Notes: generated from the letters alone by a model not told the origin. A stretch of 64,000 bases of DNA from Gorsachius magnificus (GCA_034008185.1 CM067083.1:118008837-118072836), one strand, 5' to 3'. Positions 13,858 to 26,212 are shown, numbered from the stretch's first letter. A program made the numbers and translations.

Positions 13858-14005
13858 CCCGGGCCGCCGTCTCTTCCAGCCCGGCCGCATCTGCCTTGGT
13901 GCCCCTTTTGGAAGAGCGGGTCCGGGACGAGATGAAATGGCTGCCGGCTCCGGCCGCAGCGGCCGCCGCTTTGCCCAGGGGGCGCAAGGTTCCTGGTTCC
14001 GGCCC
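13858..14005 (-). CDS. ATAD2B: ATAD2B first coding exon (partial; start codon not found)
   Basis: ATAD2B is a nuclear AAA+ ATPase with a bromodomain that binds acetylated histone H4, a paralogue of ATAD2. What identifies it here is the minus-strand stretch GSHFISSRTRSSK (about 13,945-13,907), which matches the N-terminal region of vertebrate ATAD2B. The frame continues through KADAAGLEETAAR and reaches a strong donor, GTGAGG, at 13,857, with the last exon base at 13,858 (phase 1). Upstream of the match the frame reads through a Pro/Gly/Ala-rich stretch with an alanine run. No ATG exists in any minus frame between 13,943 and the next one at 14,248, and that one meets a stop after four codons. 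The right boundary given is therefore arbitrary. The true start is probably lost to an assembly error or gap in the homopolymer-rich DNA. The gene's position, facing away from UBXN2A, agrees with known synteny. Confidence 0.8.
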
Positions 14006-14239
14006 CGGGGGGGGGGACCGGGGGGCCGCCGCCGCTGCCGCTGCCGCCGCCGGCGGGGGGAGGGGGCGGGCGGACGGGGGGGCTCGGGGGGGGGGGAGGG
14101 GAGGGAGAGGGGGGGGGAGGGGGAGGAAGGGAAAAAAAGTCCCCTGGGGAAGCCGCTCCGCCGGGCAGAGCCACAGACGGAGCCGCGCCGGCTCCTCCCG
14201 CCGCTGCCGCCGCCTCCTCGGCTCAGCCTGGCACTAACT

Positions 14240-14250
14240 GGCCGCCATTA
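14240..14250. promoter_or_regulatory. YY1-like motif
   Basis: The plus strand reads GGCCGCCATTA, the complement of the YY1 core ATGGCGGC. YY1 sites of this form are typical just downstream of housekeeping CpG-island start sites. The same ATG on the minus strand opens only four codons, so it is more likely a regulatory motif than a start codon. Confidence 0.45.
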
Positions 14251-14859
14251 CTGTCCCTTCTCCCTTTCTCTCCGCGGTCCGCAGCGAGGCTGTCGCCAGG
14301 GGGCGCTGGCAGGCCGAGGCGGCCCCCGCTGCGCGTTCAGCACGGCGCCGCCGCGCTCTATGGGCCTGGCGCTGGCCGCCGGGGGGGTGGTGCCGGCGGC
14401 CGGCGGCCCCCGGCGGGTCCACCGGGAGCGGGGCGGCGGTGGGGGCGCCTGGCCGTGCCCCCACCCCCCCCACCCCCCCGCCGTGCCCGGGGAGGAGGAC
14501 GGCCGGGGGCGCCCCGCGCAACCGGAGGGACGGCGACAGCCGGCTTCTCCAGGCCGGGTGGGGAGCGGCGGCGCCGGGAGGCGGGGCGGCGGCACCGGCA
14601 CCGGCCCCGTGGCGGTGCCCGAGCGGCCGCTGAGGCCCAGGGCGCGGGCCGTGACCTTCCCTAAGCCTGGCAGGAGCTGGGGGCCCGGCCCGGGGGGCCG
14701 CCAACGCCGCCGCCTCCTGAGGGCTGAAGCCGGGGACGGGGGCGCGGGGGGACGCCGCCGGAGGCGGGGGGGCAGCCGGGACCGGGGGGGGCCGAGCCTG
14801 CCGGCTCTGCGCGCCCGGGTGGGCTCTTCCCGGTCACCGACAGGAGAGCTTAGGCGAAC

Positions 14860-14916
14860 AGATGCCCCAGGGATAGGATCGCCACGATTTCCCGTGGAAA
14901 ACTATTTCACAGCCCG
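14860..14916 (+). other. UBXN2A: Candidate UBXN2A 5' non-coding exon end (distal promoter)
   Basis: A consensus splice donor, CCCG|GTGAGT, lies at 14,917 at the downstream edge of the first CpG island on the plus strand. By the human head-to-head layout, a UBXN2A 5'UTR exon ending here and joining the acceptor at 26,199 is plausible. The 5' limit is unknown. This is inference from motif and synteny only. Confidence 0.35.
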
Positions 14917-14922
14917 GTGAGT

Positions 14923-17900
14923 CTCACTATTAAGAAGGCCCCTTGATAGCCAGGCTGTCAGGAATGCACCCTTGCTTCGCCGGCTGTACGAGCCACCGGT
15001 AGCATCTTCTGTATTTTGCCTGGTAGCCACACTTTGCATTTGATGTTCGTTGCTCAGTCGGTGGAAAGCTTATTTTTCTCTCACTTCCCTCCTCTATCGC
15101 AGATCCAATAAGCGCATTTTAGAGGGAAGCAGAATAGTATGTATTACAGCACACTGGCTGCCTAAATGCTCCTCAGACTATTGACGAACGATAATCCAAT
15201 CCCTTCTCACTGACGTGCGGTAAGAATCACTCCTCTCTCACCAACTTGTTGCCCTTTATTGAACTTATCACAGTGCCTGCACATAAGCCCCAAAACTTAA
15301 AAGCTTTGTAAAAGAAACGTAGCCGAGCCATACAAGCATAGAGCTGTAGGTGACAAAGTCTCAACCTTTTAATTTTCACGCTGACTTGTTTGGCACTGCT
15401 GGGCAAGTTATTTCAGTGCTTTCTGCTTCTTTAACAAAAAAGAACAGTATAATAAAATTACTGATCACATGGCTCAGGCTGTTAGGCTCAAGCAAGCTTT
15501 ATCAAAGTATTTTTACTCTTCAAAGATGGAAAGTGCAATAATGTTTTGGTAAAGAACAATAAATGTAAAAACTATTATTCTGCTTTACCTGCATAGTCCC
15601 ACATCTTTCTTTTCAAGATTAAAGTCTGAAAAAGTATGGCAGAGCATGTACTTAAAAATAAAAAATATGCAACAATGACATTAGGATATATAATAAGAAA
15701 ATGGGCTATTTCAATTTCCAAGCCAAAATTTTCTTACTGTGAACAGTGGCAAATTTTCATTTTTTATGAGATACTCAAAAATACAGTGTGTTTCAGAGCA
15801 GGAACTGGGGTCTTTTTCTCATCTGACATTCTCTAGCGCTTTTAACCTGTATTAGCAACCGTACTTCATCTCCTGTTCAAGAATCTGCAGGGTTTCTCAA
15901 AAGTATAGTAGTTCTGCTCCGTGATATTAGTTTTGTTATGTTTCATATCCTTTGTTTTTTCATTTATTTGTTTAAAGGTTATGAAAGGATGTAGCCATTT
16001 CATACACTTTGAGTATAAAGGAGTATTTCAGTTAAAAACCTACAATGTTTTTTGCAAATGGTATTTGGAAATCACTTCCTTTTATCCTTCAAAAGTAGGA
16101 ATAGAAGGAAACTGCAAGAGACTGTCCCCTACCAAACACATTGTGGGAATTAACCTGGAGATATGTTTGCTTACAGTATCACAATCATATCATGACAAGT
16201 AATGTATTTTTCCATTTCTGTCCTGTACCACTGATAGGCTGTGTAATTCAGATACGGTGTCCAAATTCTGTTGGTCTGAAAATGAAAAATAATATGTTGA
16301 TATTCTTCAAGTTTCTGCACGCATCAAAAAAATATCATCCCCATTTTGGGAAAACCAACAGATCAATCTGTGGCCCAAAAAAGGGCCCAGACTGCAGCAG
16401 TTACAGTGAATGTCGTAACTCAGGATTGCAATGCATTGGCAGGGCTGTTTGGGGAAGCTTGCATAACATCTGTCTGCAACATGCCTGATTCAAACCAGCA
16501 TTCCTCCTCTTGTGAACACTGTTGACTTTTTAAAAGTAAAATAAACTTGGGTCATTATGCAAGCAAACTGATTTTCCTGGGTGCTTATCCAGATCTGCTT
16601 AAGCAACAGAAAACCCACAACTTAAAAGCTACTTATTTTATATTTACTAAATATTTTTACCGCAGTTGTGTCCTTTTTTCTCCTTTTTCTGTTCAGTGTT
16701 CTGATCTCATTCCTGTGAGCCATACTCAAGTGAGTACTCTTTATGACGCCAGAGGGACTACTCTTGTAGAGGGATTGATGCAGTTAAAAATCCCTGCTTG
16801 CTGCTTTGAACATTTTTAGTGCTTTATTCTCATTATGTTAGCATAGTAGGGAACATGTAAAGACATGCTTCATTTTGGATGTTTACTCCCTAGATTGTTT
16901 TTCACAGATGGTTTTATTTTCAGGTTTCTTATTTGTCTTGTTCCTCTTACAAGGTGTGGCTTGTTATTTTGACTCAAACGGCTTATGGCTTTGTAGCTTT
17001 TATGTGAGCTCCACTGCCATTTTTAGTACTCACATATAAATAAATAAATCACAAATTACAAGGTTTGCTTGTTAGCTTTGTTTGGAATTTTTGTTCGTAA
17101 TACAGAGAACATGTTAACATAGGATTAATATTTTATATCACGCATACTTAAAGATTTAAGTGTGGTTAACAACAAAAGATGAATTACAATAGAAATGGAT
17201 TTAGACTAATTTCACTAATGTGAATTTACTTGTTGCCATTTTTTATATCTGTTACTTCTTTCAAGTGTCACATGAAGACAGAACAGAATTAAAAACCTGT
17301 TTTGACCCTCTTCAGCACTCTACATGCAGGAAAAGCTTTGTGATAGATATAGGAACTCTGAGTAGTGGAAGACAAAAGACAATGAGGAAAGGAAGGGGAG
17401 AAGGATTGGAGCCACACTCCTCTTACGTGTTACGTAAAAATTTTGTAGCGCTCATTCCCAGTAAGGTTCAATTTCAAGACTTGTAGTTTGGTCTTACAGA
17501 CAGATGTCTAATTACTTCTGAAAATAAATGCCATTGGGAAGGACTATATTTCAAATGGAACTGAATTTGTAACAAATGCCGAAGCTTAACAGCAGTGTTT
17601 GACACCCTTTTGTCTGCAGTTGTTCAGAAAAGAAGGTGCAGGTGTCTGAAACATACATTAAGAAGAAGGCACAACATCTGCTGTGGCAGGTACACCACTA
17701 GGAAATTGGAAAAACATGAAAAAGTACTTGAGCAAAAGTATTCCTTTCCATGAAACAAGACTTGGGGAATGAAATCTTCTTGGGACTTAGCAATGTAAAA
17801 AGCCATTAAAAAATGACCCAGGGTAAAGCAAGCAAGCTTTGTTTGCTCCGTAAGTAGTCTTTAATGGCACGAGAAATATTTGGAGATGGAATATTTTGTT

Positions 17901-20900
17901 GCCACCTGTCTCTATTTTACAAGGGAATTGGGAACGCATTGCAACAAAAGAAGAAATCCTTCATCCTTTATTCAGGACTTTTATAGAGACTTTAAGCCTA
18001 GTAAGGACCAGAGAGCTCTATTCAGTGAGTTATCATTTGCTTCAATCACGGGCAATTTACCAGATTACTTTGCACTATCTCTGAATAGCTATAACATTCC
18101 AAAGAATGGAAATCAAATCATCTTTTCAGGACTCTTGTGTGCTCCTCTCTGTCATGCTGTCGACTCATCCTGGTTTCAGCTGAATCTCAGAATAAAAAAA
18201 GATTCACAGGAGATCTTGCTTAGGTAAACCTTTCCTGAGGGGGATCTTAAGAAATTAAGATTGCGTGGTTTCTCCTTTGAGATTGTCCATTACACAGACA
18301 TATGTAATGGGATATAAGTTTGGAAATACCAAACAAGCAGTGTCCAGTAGTCAGGACTGGTATTACCTTGAACTTGAACAGATAAGGAGATACAGTCCGC
18401 ATTGCTAGCATTTTGCAATGTTATTAAAGATGACCCTAACATTATCATTTCAAAATGTATAATAATTATGTTTTAGAATTAAATAGTTAATGCTCAGTGC
18501 TGTTATCAGCACAACTATCTGGAGATTGTTTTCCACGCTACAAAAGATAACATCAGTGCAACTTGAAGCGGGATCAGAGAGTAGATTTCTTAGATGACAT
18601 TAAATGGGACTTCCCTCCTAATATTTCAAAATTATCTTCCCATCACATCTAGCCATTAGCTTCCATAACATTTTTCCCATTGAGCTAAGGTTACAGTAGA
18701 TAATTTTTCTACTCCTAATAATTGTGTGAAACTCGCAGGCTGATGATACTGTAAGCCAGGAATCTGCAGGATCATTCAGGCTGTAAATTGCTTCCATCTT
18801 GAGCAAAAGTGGCAAATCATCTCACTATGCTGGGCGATGTATAGCTCTGTCCTAAACCCAGGCATTTATTAACACATTTGTAGATAAGCTTTAGGAGCAT
18901 ATGAACGCAGAATGGCTTGATTACGGTCACATGGGAAGTCCATCAGAAACATTATTTGCTCATAAATCTCCCTAGTCCTCACACAAAATTCTAGTTTTAG
19001 AAGTGTGTTTTCTGTTACACATCCAAGAATGATCTCATAAACTACACTACCATATCGTCATTGTAATTTCACTTAAGAGCATCTTTGTTTTGAGAATTCA
19101 CATCACATGTTATTTCCAAATGTGTGTTATCTGGTACAAACAGTTGCTCAGGCTGTCTTGAATTTTTCATGGTTTTATGTGTTTCACGCTACTTTTAAAA
19201 TTGAAGCTATATTCACTTTCCTCGTGGATTTGCAGTCCAAGAGTCCAGAAGCATGCATGGAGTCTCCTTCCACTGCATGGGGGTCACACCCTCTTCATGA
19301 ATGCTGATTCACTCAACATCTCCCATAAAACAATGTCTCGCTTTTCCATTGCACAGCTAACTTTGCAGAAACATTGGTTCCTTAAGCTGTTTCTCCCTGT
19401 GTGACAGCCTACAAGGTTTAACATTCCTGCAGGGAGCATGTGGGAAAAGGACGCTGTGCAGAGGAACGTGCTGTCTTTGTCAATGGAATTGCCAAGTACA
19501 GAATAGCCAGATTCTGTTCTATTTATTTTTCAGTCCCATTTCCCTCCCAGTCTGTCCCAGCTCTGTATGCACACACTTAAAAACACCTCAGGCAGCAACT
19601 GCTATCTCAAGTTAAGGTCAGTCAATACAGCTGATGCGTTGATGTTTGATTATAGGTAGCTGATGGTTTCCTCTGGCACGGGTTAACCTTGTTGAATATA
19701 TGGTTTAAAAACATTCCCTCAAAATTAATTTTCTGCTTGCGTTTAGATACACTGTGTGCACTGCTGCTTCTCTGACCTTGACGGGATGGGTGGTGACAGC
19801 TAAAACACTGCTTTACTTTGCCAACACTGAAATTCACTCCTACATTATAAAACAAGTTCAGGGGTTGTTACTGTCTTCCACACCAGTGCATCTGATCTCT
19901 CTTGACAAAGGGGGCATGGGATGGTTGTATTCATCTCATGAATGCCCTGTTAGAGCTTTTTCAGCTAACTCAGTCTGGGCTGTTTGCTTCTATTCACCAC
20001 ACAGTAAGAAAAGGACTATTTGCTTCTGTTCATCTAATGTACTACTTCTTGCCAGAGAATAAGCTGTATGAAATGCACAGAGCCTAAAAGGATTTTAGTG
20101 ACGTCTTGATTGTAACAACAGTCTAACTTGAAAACTTCCAGCTTTTAAGAAGAACTGATTTTTTTACATTATGCTGGAGTTCAAGACACGCTAATATATT
20201 CCTTCAGATTTTTCTTACCCCTATGCTTTGTCAATAGCTTCAGTCCTGAGGGAGAACAGCTGTACTTAGAAGAGCTTTAAAGAAACCACTAAATTCACTA
20301 GGACACCGATTCCTATTGTAGTAGGTCAGCATGTCTCCAGCTGTACTCTGATTTCCAGTAATAGAGCTAATCTTCTAAATCAATATGTGATTGCAGTTGG
20401 GAAGCCTGCATCATTAGACCAGGTAAGTCCAATCTTGCCTCCTTCTATGCTTACCTATAAAATTTTTGCAGAAAGGGCCCTCAAGCAAGAGTTAAGCATC
20501 TTACTGAACTTCTGTGTTCAGTGAGATGTACTTGAAAATTGAAATACTGAAAGAAAATATGAAACAGTCCAGCACTGCAGAACAACCTTCTGAAGTTTTA
20601 CCTAGAGCTTTGTACATTCCTTAAACTTTTCAACAGTGGTGTGATATTCTTCTGAAAAGTTGTGTATGTGTGTATGTATTTAAAAAACCTCACTTAATGG
20701 AATCAAGAATTAACACTTGTAACAAACAAGTGCCTTATATCCAAAAATGTTGAAGTTATTTAAAACATTAAAAACCCCCAGGGAGAATAGAGTCTCAGAA
20801 ATCTGTATTTTGAAAGATAAGACTCCATGTATTTTACACCAACACAAAAGGCCAATTTAGTTGCTATTTTCCCTGAAAATTCATAGGCAGGAGCTGTAAT

Positions 20901-21690
20901 TAGATCTCATCCAGTTAAAACTTAACGATTAATCCAAACTGCCTTCCAAAGGGTTAGCATACTGTGTGTTATAAAGAGGAAGAAATTATAACTGTCAAGG
21001 GTCAGATTTTACTTCTTTTACTCACCTTTACTGAACTCTGAGCCTAAGCGTCTTACTTCAGTGTTTTTGAGAATGTGATTTTAACTGTTACAAGAGATTG
21101 CAGAAACAGGTCCCACATGACGACGACTTTCAACGAAGTATTACCTTTGCTTTTAGAATTATCTTTGATCGCACTTGTAAATTCGCAGTGGATTTCCCAT
21201 TAATTAATGTGACTTAGCTAGTTGTGGCTGTTCAATTTAGGTTCATTCTAAATGTTTTACAGTGCATCGCTAATTATTGGGGGGAAAAAAAACCCCACAA
21301 CCTTATTAAAAAGCATGCAGGTGCATGCTGTGAATGAATGGCAGGGAATCACTGCTTTCGCTCGGCTCTGCTGGCTGCTCCGCCAGGGTGTTTGCTTTGG
21401 ATAGCTCCTAGCATCGCCGTCCCGCAGAGCGCGGCGACTTCTGCAAGGGCCCAACGCAGGGCAAAGTCACAGCTCGGCACAAGGCAGGGAGGCTCCGCTA
21501 AATGCTTCTTGCCTCCCCGAGGATCCTGTCCCATTCTCTCCTTTCTAACGTACCCTCAGGAACTGGGGGGACTCTGCTTCCCGACCACCGCGCTGCTCTT
21601 TTTGTAATAAATAAATACATAAGGAATTTGTTCTCAAACCGGCAGATGGGGGGAACGTCCCCCCCCTTACTCCTTGTGGTTTTTGTTACA
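14923..21690. other. Spacer between two CpG islands
   Basis: About 6.8 kb of AT-rich DNA. It is either intergenic or the first part of UBXN2A intron 1, depending on which promoter is used. No CR1 tail, LTR, tRNA or recognisable exon was seen. Open frames of up to 115 codons (16,141-16,488 and 17,880-18,227) resemble no family I know and look random. Confidence 0.5.
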
Positions 21691-21696
21691 TCCTTT

Positions 21697-22090
21697 GTTT
21701 AAAGTCACTGTTGTGCGAAACTCATGGCACCACTTTCTGATACATTGATAAATTACCAATTCCTGAGTGGCGACATCCTGCTGAGTAACAAGCACGAATC
21801 CTTCCTGCCTCGTGCTGGGCCAACATGGCCAGAGAAGGAAAGAAACTGATCTACAACGTGGAGGAAGACTATGACCATTATCCTCACGACCACCAGAAAG
21901 ATACCAGGATGTGCCACGTAGTCCCCTTTAGGGACTACTAAACTATAAAAAGGGACTCTGGTGGGGGTGAGGTGCGTGCCGTTGGTGGAGCAGGAGACTC
22001 CCCGGCCGCCCAGCACTGTTTTGCCTGCTTGATTGCTTGCTTGAATAAATTCGGTTTTGATAAATATAATCGGCCTGAAACACTTATTAC
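21697..22090 (+). mobile_element. LTR-like element (probable solo LTR)
   Basis: The stretch has the order of signals expected of a retroviral LTR. It opens with a TG-type end (TGTTTAAAG at 21,697 or TGTTGTGCG at 21,710) and continues with a moderately GC-rich body. A TATA box (ACTATAAAAAGGG, about 21,942-21,954) is followed about 90 bp later by a polyadenylation signal (GAATAAATT, about 22,042-22,050). A short U5-like tail then ends near TTATTACA at 22,090. No matching target-site duplication, primer-binding site or gag/pol sequence was found, so the boundaries are uncertain and a full provirus is not present. It could alternatively be a promoter-like fragment of other origin. Confidence 0.45.
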
Positions 22091-22229
22091 ACTTTTGTGC
22101 TCGGTGGCGAGGCCTCGGCAGAGCTCCTTCTCAAGTATGTCCACGCTTGCCCTCAGTGAGTCCTTCCAGCACCGCGAGGCATTCCTCATCTCCAAAGGGT
22201 TCCGTGGGCCGCTGTTCCTCGCGTCTACG

Positions 22230-23420
22230 CAGGGCTGGGAAGACAAAGAGCTGGGGGCAGCCCCAGGTCGGGGCTGGGGGAGCAGCACGGCTGGGCCGGG
22301 GCGCAGCGTGGGCGCAGCCGTCTGGCCAAGACACTGGGCCCATTCTCCGCTATTGTGGACACTCGCTGAATGCCGCTTTTTGTCCCTTGCCCGCGCACAG
22401 GCAGACATATAAACTGTGCCTTTTGTTCTTCAGTCAGAGGAGAAATCTGCCTTTGCAGTAAAACACGCTGGCCTGGCAGAGCGGCGCTCGTCCGCCCCTC
22501 GAAGGGCGACAGCAGCCACGCGAGCCGCGGCTGCGGCGCTGCACCAGGTCCCCGCCCCAACATCCAGCCCCTGCCCTCAGAGGACGAGCGGCGGCGGGGC
22601 GAGGGGGCCCGGCTCGTTCGGGCGGGAAGCAGCGGGCCGAAAGCGCCGCCAGCCCTTGCCTCCCGGGGAGGGCAGGACAGCGCGGGCCCCGCCGCCCAGG
22701 CGGGTGCGGAACCCCCGCGGCGCGGCCGCCCCCCCCCCCCTTCCCGCCGACACGGCGGCCGCAGCCCCGCCCCGCGGTGGCGGGGGCGGAGCACCCTGCG
22801 GGCCGGGCGGGGGCAGCGGCTGCCCCGGCCGTTGGCGGCCGCGCGTGCGCGGCGTGGCGGAGTTGGGGCGGCGGGCAGGCAGGCCGGGCCGGGCCGTGCG
22901 CTGCGGCGGCGGCCGGGTGAGTTGGTGCGGGGAGAGGCCGGGCCGGGGCAGCGCAGCGCAGCGCAGCTCCGCCGAGCCGGTGCTCCCTCAGCTCCGAGCG
23001 GGGCTTGGCCTTTGTTCCGCGCCCGCCCCTGGGGCCGTCTTGAGGGGGAGGGCGGGCTGAGCCTTCCCGCTGCGCTCCGCCAGCGGCCCTCGGGCCCGTC
23101 CCGTGTGGAGCGCGGCGGCAGCGTGAGGCGGCCCTCGGTGCGGGCGGGACGGGACGGGACGGGGGGGGTTGTCATTGTCCGGTTCGGCCTGGCCCCGTTC
23201 TCGGGCGCCCTGGGCCGTTACTGCTCGCGTTGTACCACGTTATTGTCTCATCGTCTCCAAAAATACCTCAGGGCGTGTTTTGGGCAACGGCTTTGGCAGG
23301 GGGCGCGGAGCCTCCGCTTCGTGAAGCGCGGCGGTGCGCGGGCAGAGCCCGGCCCTGGGTCGGGAATGCCGAGAAGCTCGGGTGCTGGCGGCCCGGGGCG
23401 GGGGAGGGGGTCAGGCCTCC
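22230..23420. promoter_or_regulatory. UBXN2A: CpG island, candidate proximal UBXN2A promoter
   Basis: About 1.2 kb of dense CpG. It contains a GC box (CCCCGCCCCGC, about 22,767) and an NRF1-like sequence (CGCGCGTGCGCG, about 22,839-22,850, one mismatch from consensus), followed by a plus-strand splice donor GGCCGG|GTGAGT at 22,917. This is the island nearest to the first coding exon of UBXN2A (3.3 kb downstream). The large open frames on both strands (up to 371 codons) are composition artefacts. Confidence 0.65.
22860..22916 (+). other. UBXN2A: Candidate UBXN2A 5' non-coding exon end (proximal promoter)
   Basis: The exon would end at 22,916, immediately before the perfect donor GTGAGT, inside the second CpG island. 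It would splice to the acceptor at 26,198-26,199, leaving a 13-nt leader before the start codon in that exon. The 5' limit cannot be placed from sequence. Confidence 0.5.
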
Positions 23421-26199
23421 TTCCCAAACGCCCAGCCCTTCCAGCCAGCTGCAGAAAGAGCGTTTATGCTGTGACTTTTACCTGAGCACATCAGTGACGT
23501 TCAGGCCATGAGGTTTGATGCTCGTCTTGCTCTTAATTTGCACTTGCCATTTCTCTGGAGCTGCTGGCGTCTTTGCTGCGCGGTGCGGTGTAGTTTTCAG
23601 TCATAGTTCCCGTGCGGTGACGGACTGCGCTCTGCTGTCAGCAGTTTTCAACTCGAGAAGTTTACTTTCTGCCAAAGTTAGTAAGGCAGGCTCTCGTGGG
23701 GGAGAGGGGGCTCTGTGCGCTCCCTTGAATATTTCTGTTCTTCAGAGCAAAGAAAGCATCAAAGGTAGTTTCTGTCTTGTTTTGCTTGCGTTCAACTAAC
23801 TGGATGCTTGGGCTCAACAATATTAGGCACGAAAATACCTGCCAAAACCAGGGTGTCTATAACTGTGTGGGTGAGAGCTGCTTGTTTCAAAGACCTGGTG
23901 GTGAAGGGCCGCAGCTGGGTCGTTGGCCTGCCCCCCGCGGAGCTGGTCACAGGGATGGAGAGCCCGTGAGGCGGGAGAAGCTGATCTCCACCGGGAAAGC
24001 CCAGGAGTATCCTACCACACCTAACAGATGGAGCTGTGGTAGGCTGCTGGCAGCTTCCGCTTCTTCCCTTGTTTTAAATTTCCAGAGGTGGAAGTTCAAT
24101 TTTGTGCTACTTTTTATCACAGACACAAAAAATACGTACCAAAGCTCTTAACGTTTTACACGACATCTAGGGATGTCTGTCAGAAGTTGTCCGGAGACGT
24201 TTGTGCGAGTTGGCTTGCTGAGCTAAAGCGCTCGCAGTGCAGTCTGATAGCTATCTCCTAATGGCTTTTTGGTCATAATAAACATCAATATGCTGTATAG
24301 GCTGATTTTTTTTACCTTGATATATTAACACAAACATTTCTTCTAAGTGTAATTGCTGTTGTACTTTAGAAGGAACAGCGACTTTCACAACTGACCAGTT
24401 TCGAATACTATTCATGCACATTTGAGGCCAACCTAATGTAGCAAAAGAATTAATTTGAAGAGCTGCTTTCATTGTGTCTGTCTCTCTTTTAACAGCTCTG
24501 ATGACAAGTCACAAAGAATCAACAAAAGCAGATGGCTGGAGCTGGCTCTTGTTGCTTTGGGGAGTAGTCTGTTGAACAGTGAAAGATTAGAAGATAAGCA
24601 CATTAACACAAAACACAAAAACTTACCTTGTGCTAAATTGTATTAGAACTTCATTTGGGAGAAGTTTGAAAAATGGTGGGTTTTAAGCACTCTTAAATTC
24701 ACTATACTTACTTGATACTGAAAGTTCATTTTTTCCAAGTCGAGATGCAAAGTTCCAAGCACAGCAATCAGAGATGCTTATAAGGTCATAATGTACCAGC
24801 AGAGGTTTGCCTGATTATATATAATGCTCTGGCAGAACATTCATGGGGACAAAAAGAAGACTGTACCGCATCTTGTGTGACGAGTCAAAGGTGTGCCAAG
24901 TATAACGTTTTGAGCTAATGCATAACAGCATTGGTTAAACTGAAGGCTGCCTAAACATTAAAACCTGTTTTGGATGTATTGACTGAACGTTTTTGGTCAT
25001 TACGGGGATTTTCTGAAGGCTTATATACATTTCTACAAAACATGTCTCAAGGATTTAACTTGCAGGATGAGAGAATATCAGTCTCCTGAGGAACACGAAT
25101 TAGTACTGAATAACTGAATGGTTTGTTCTGGGTTTTTCTTAGTGCTGCAGTGAATGTTGTTTCCCTTTAACCTCTCCATCTTGTTAAATTAGATGTCAAA
25201 ACCACTTAAATTTTATTTTAGTCTTGGTGTGCATACTACTTTTTCAGGAGTATGATGGCATCACTGCTTAGTTTGAAGGTCTCTAGAAGCCATGCACAAT
25301 ATTGTGACTTTATCCCAAACCTGCCAGGAGCAGAATGTAATCTGTGTAGCCTGCACCCAGTGGTCTTCAGGAGTAACTCTTTAAACACAGTTCCAACTTA
25401 AAATTTCTGTCCTTCTGGGGGCTTATCTAATTTTAGACTGATTTTTATTTTTTTAAGGGTGTTTTTGGGGGTCTCTGGCTTTTTGTGACCTTTTATCACT
25501 TTTATCAGAGAGTTCAGAAGTGAGTGTAATGAGATCAGTATGGTATTCTTCATTTCTTTTGACTCGGCAGACTAATCCTGTAGTATACTTAGTACTTGCA
25601 AATCCAGGATTTTCTTTCCAGCTAAACACTAGACCAGAAATTATAATTCACAGTTTCTGGGATGCTGCACCAGTATGTTGAGGTATGGTAGGAAAAGGAA
25701 CCGGTCAAATCTTGCACCTTTTGATAGTGCACGCTCTTAAGGTGAAGGTCATTAGAATGCCTGCAGTGGCAGTGCAGTTTCTGTGCAGCTGTCTCAGTGT
25801 TGCGAAAAATCAGGGGAGTTTAAATCATGGCGCTCAGAAAAGGAATGTGGTATTTTTTACTCACTTAGCATAAGTATAGACATGTATTTTCAACTCACAT
25901 GATTATTGTGGAATTTATTTTGTACATTTGTGAAAAAGTAATCTGCCTTTTGAACGTCTCAGACTGATGCATGGTTCATGTGTCATTAAATTAGAAACTG
26001 CAGGAAAACAAAGAACCATCTGGAGACTTGGTGGGAGGGAGGTTGAGGTTTCTGGTTAAATGTACTATCAACAGAGGAAAAACTGTAAAGAGTGTTTCAG
26101 CTACAAAAGGAGGGAAAGTGGGCTGGGCATTTTGTCTGATTGGGGTTTTTTGTTTTGTTGTGTTGTTTTTTTTTTTAACCACCTTCTTTTCATCATTAG
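23420..26199 (+). other. UBXN2A: UBXN2A intron 1 (part)
   Basis: AT-rich, without recognisable exons or repeats apart from short T runs. The last 40 bases form a strong pyrimidine tract and acceptor (ttttttttttaacc ... cattag) that feeds the first coding exon. Confidence 0.6.
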
Positions 26200-26212
26200 G
26201 TGAAGCATCAGA

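Larger units (their letters stand above)
13300..14920. promoter_or_regulatory. CpG island, ATAD2B promoter, possibly bidirectional
   Basis: About 1.6 kb of very high GC content with dense CpG, holding the ATAD2B first coding exon on the minus strand. In human, ATAD2B and UBXN2A are arranged head to head with their starts very close together (established knowledge), so this island could also start UBXN2A on the plus strand. A YY1-like motif lies at 14,241-14,250 and a plus-strand consensus donor at 14,917. Very long open frames on both strands here result from GC-rich, stop-poor composition and are not genes. Confidence 0.8.

Noticed and set aside
14246..14248. Minus-strand ATG as the ATAD2B start
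   Set aside because: Followed by a stop after four codons, and the context (ATGGCGGCC) is a YY1 site.
13296..14920. Open frames of 313 and 478 codons (plus) and 217 and 156 codons (minus) in the first CpG island
   Set aside because: Stop codons are rare in such GC-rich DNA. Apart from the short ATAD2B match on the minus strand the translations are low-complexity Pro/Arg/Gly/Ala with no family resemblance.
17880..18227. 115-codon plus-strand frame, and the similar one at 16,141-16,488
   Set aside because: No recognisable domain, unremarkable composition, AT-rich surroundings; consistent with chance.
22225..23485. Open frames of 371 codons (plus) and 316 codons (minus) in the second CpG island
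   Set aside because: Same composition effect; overlapping on both strands, low complexity, no homology.
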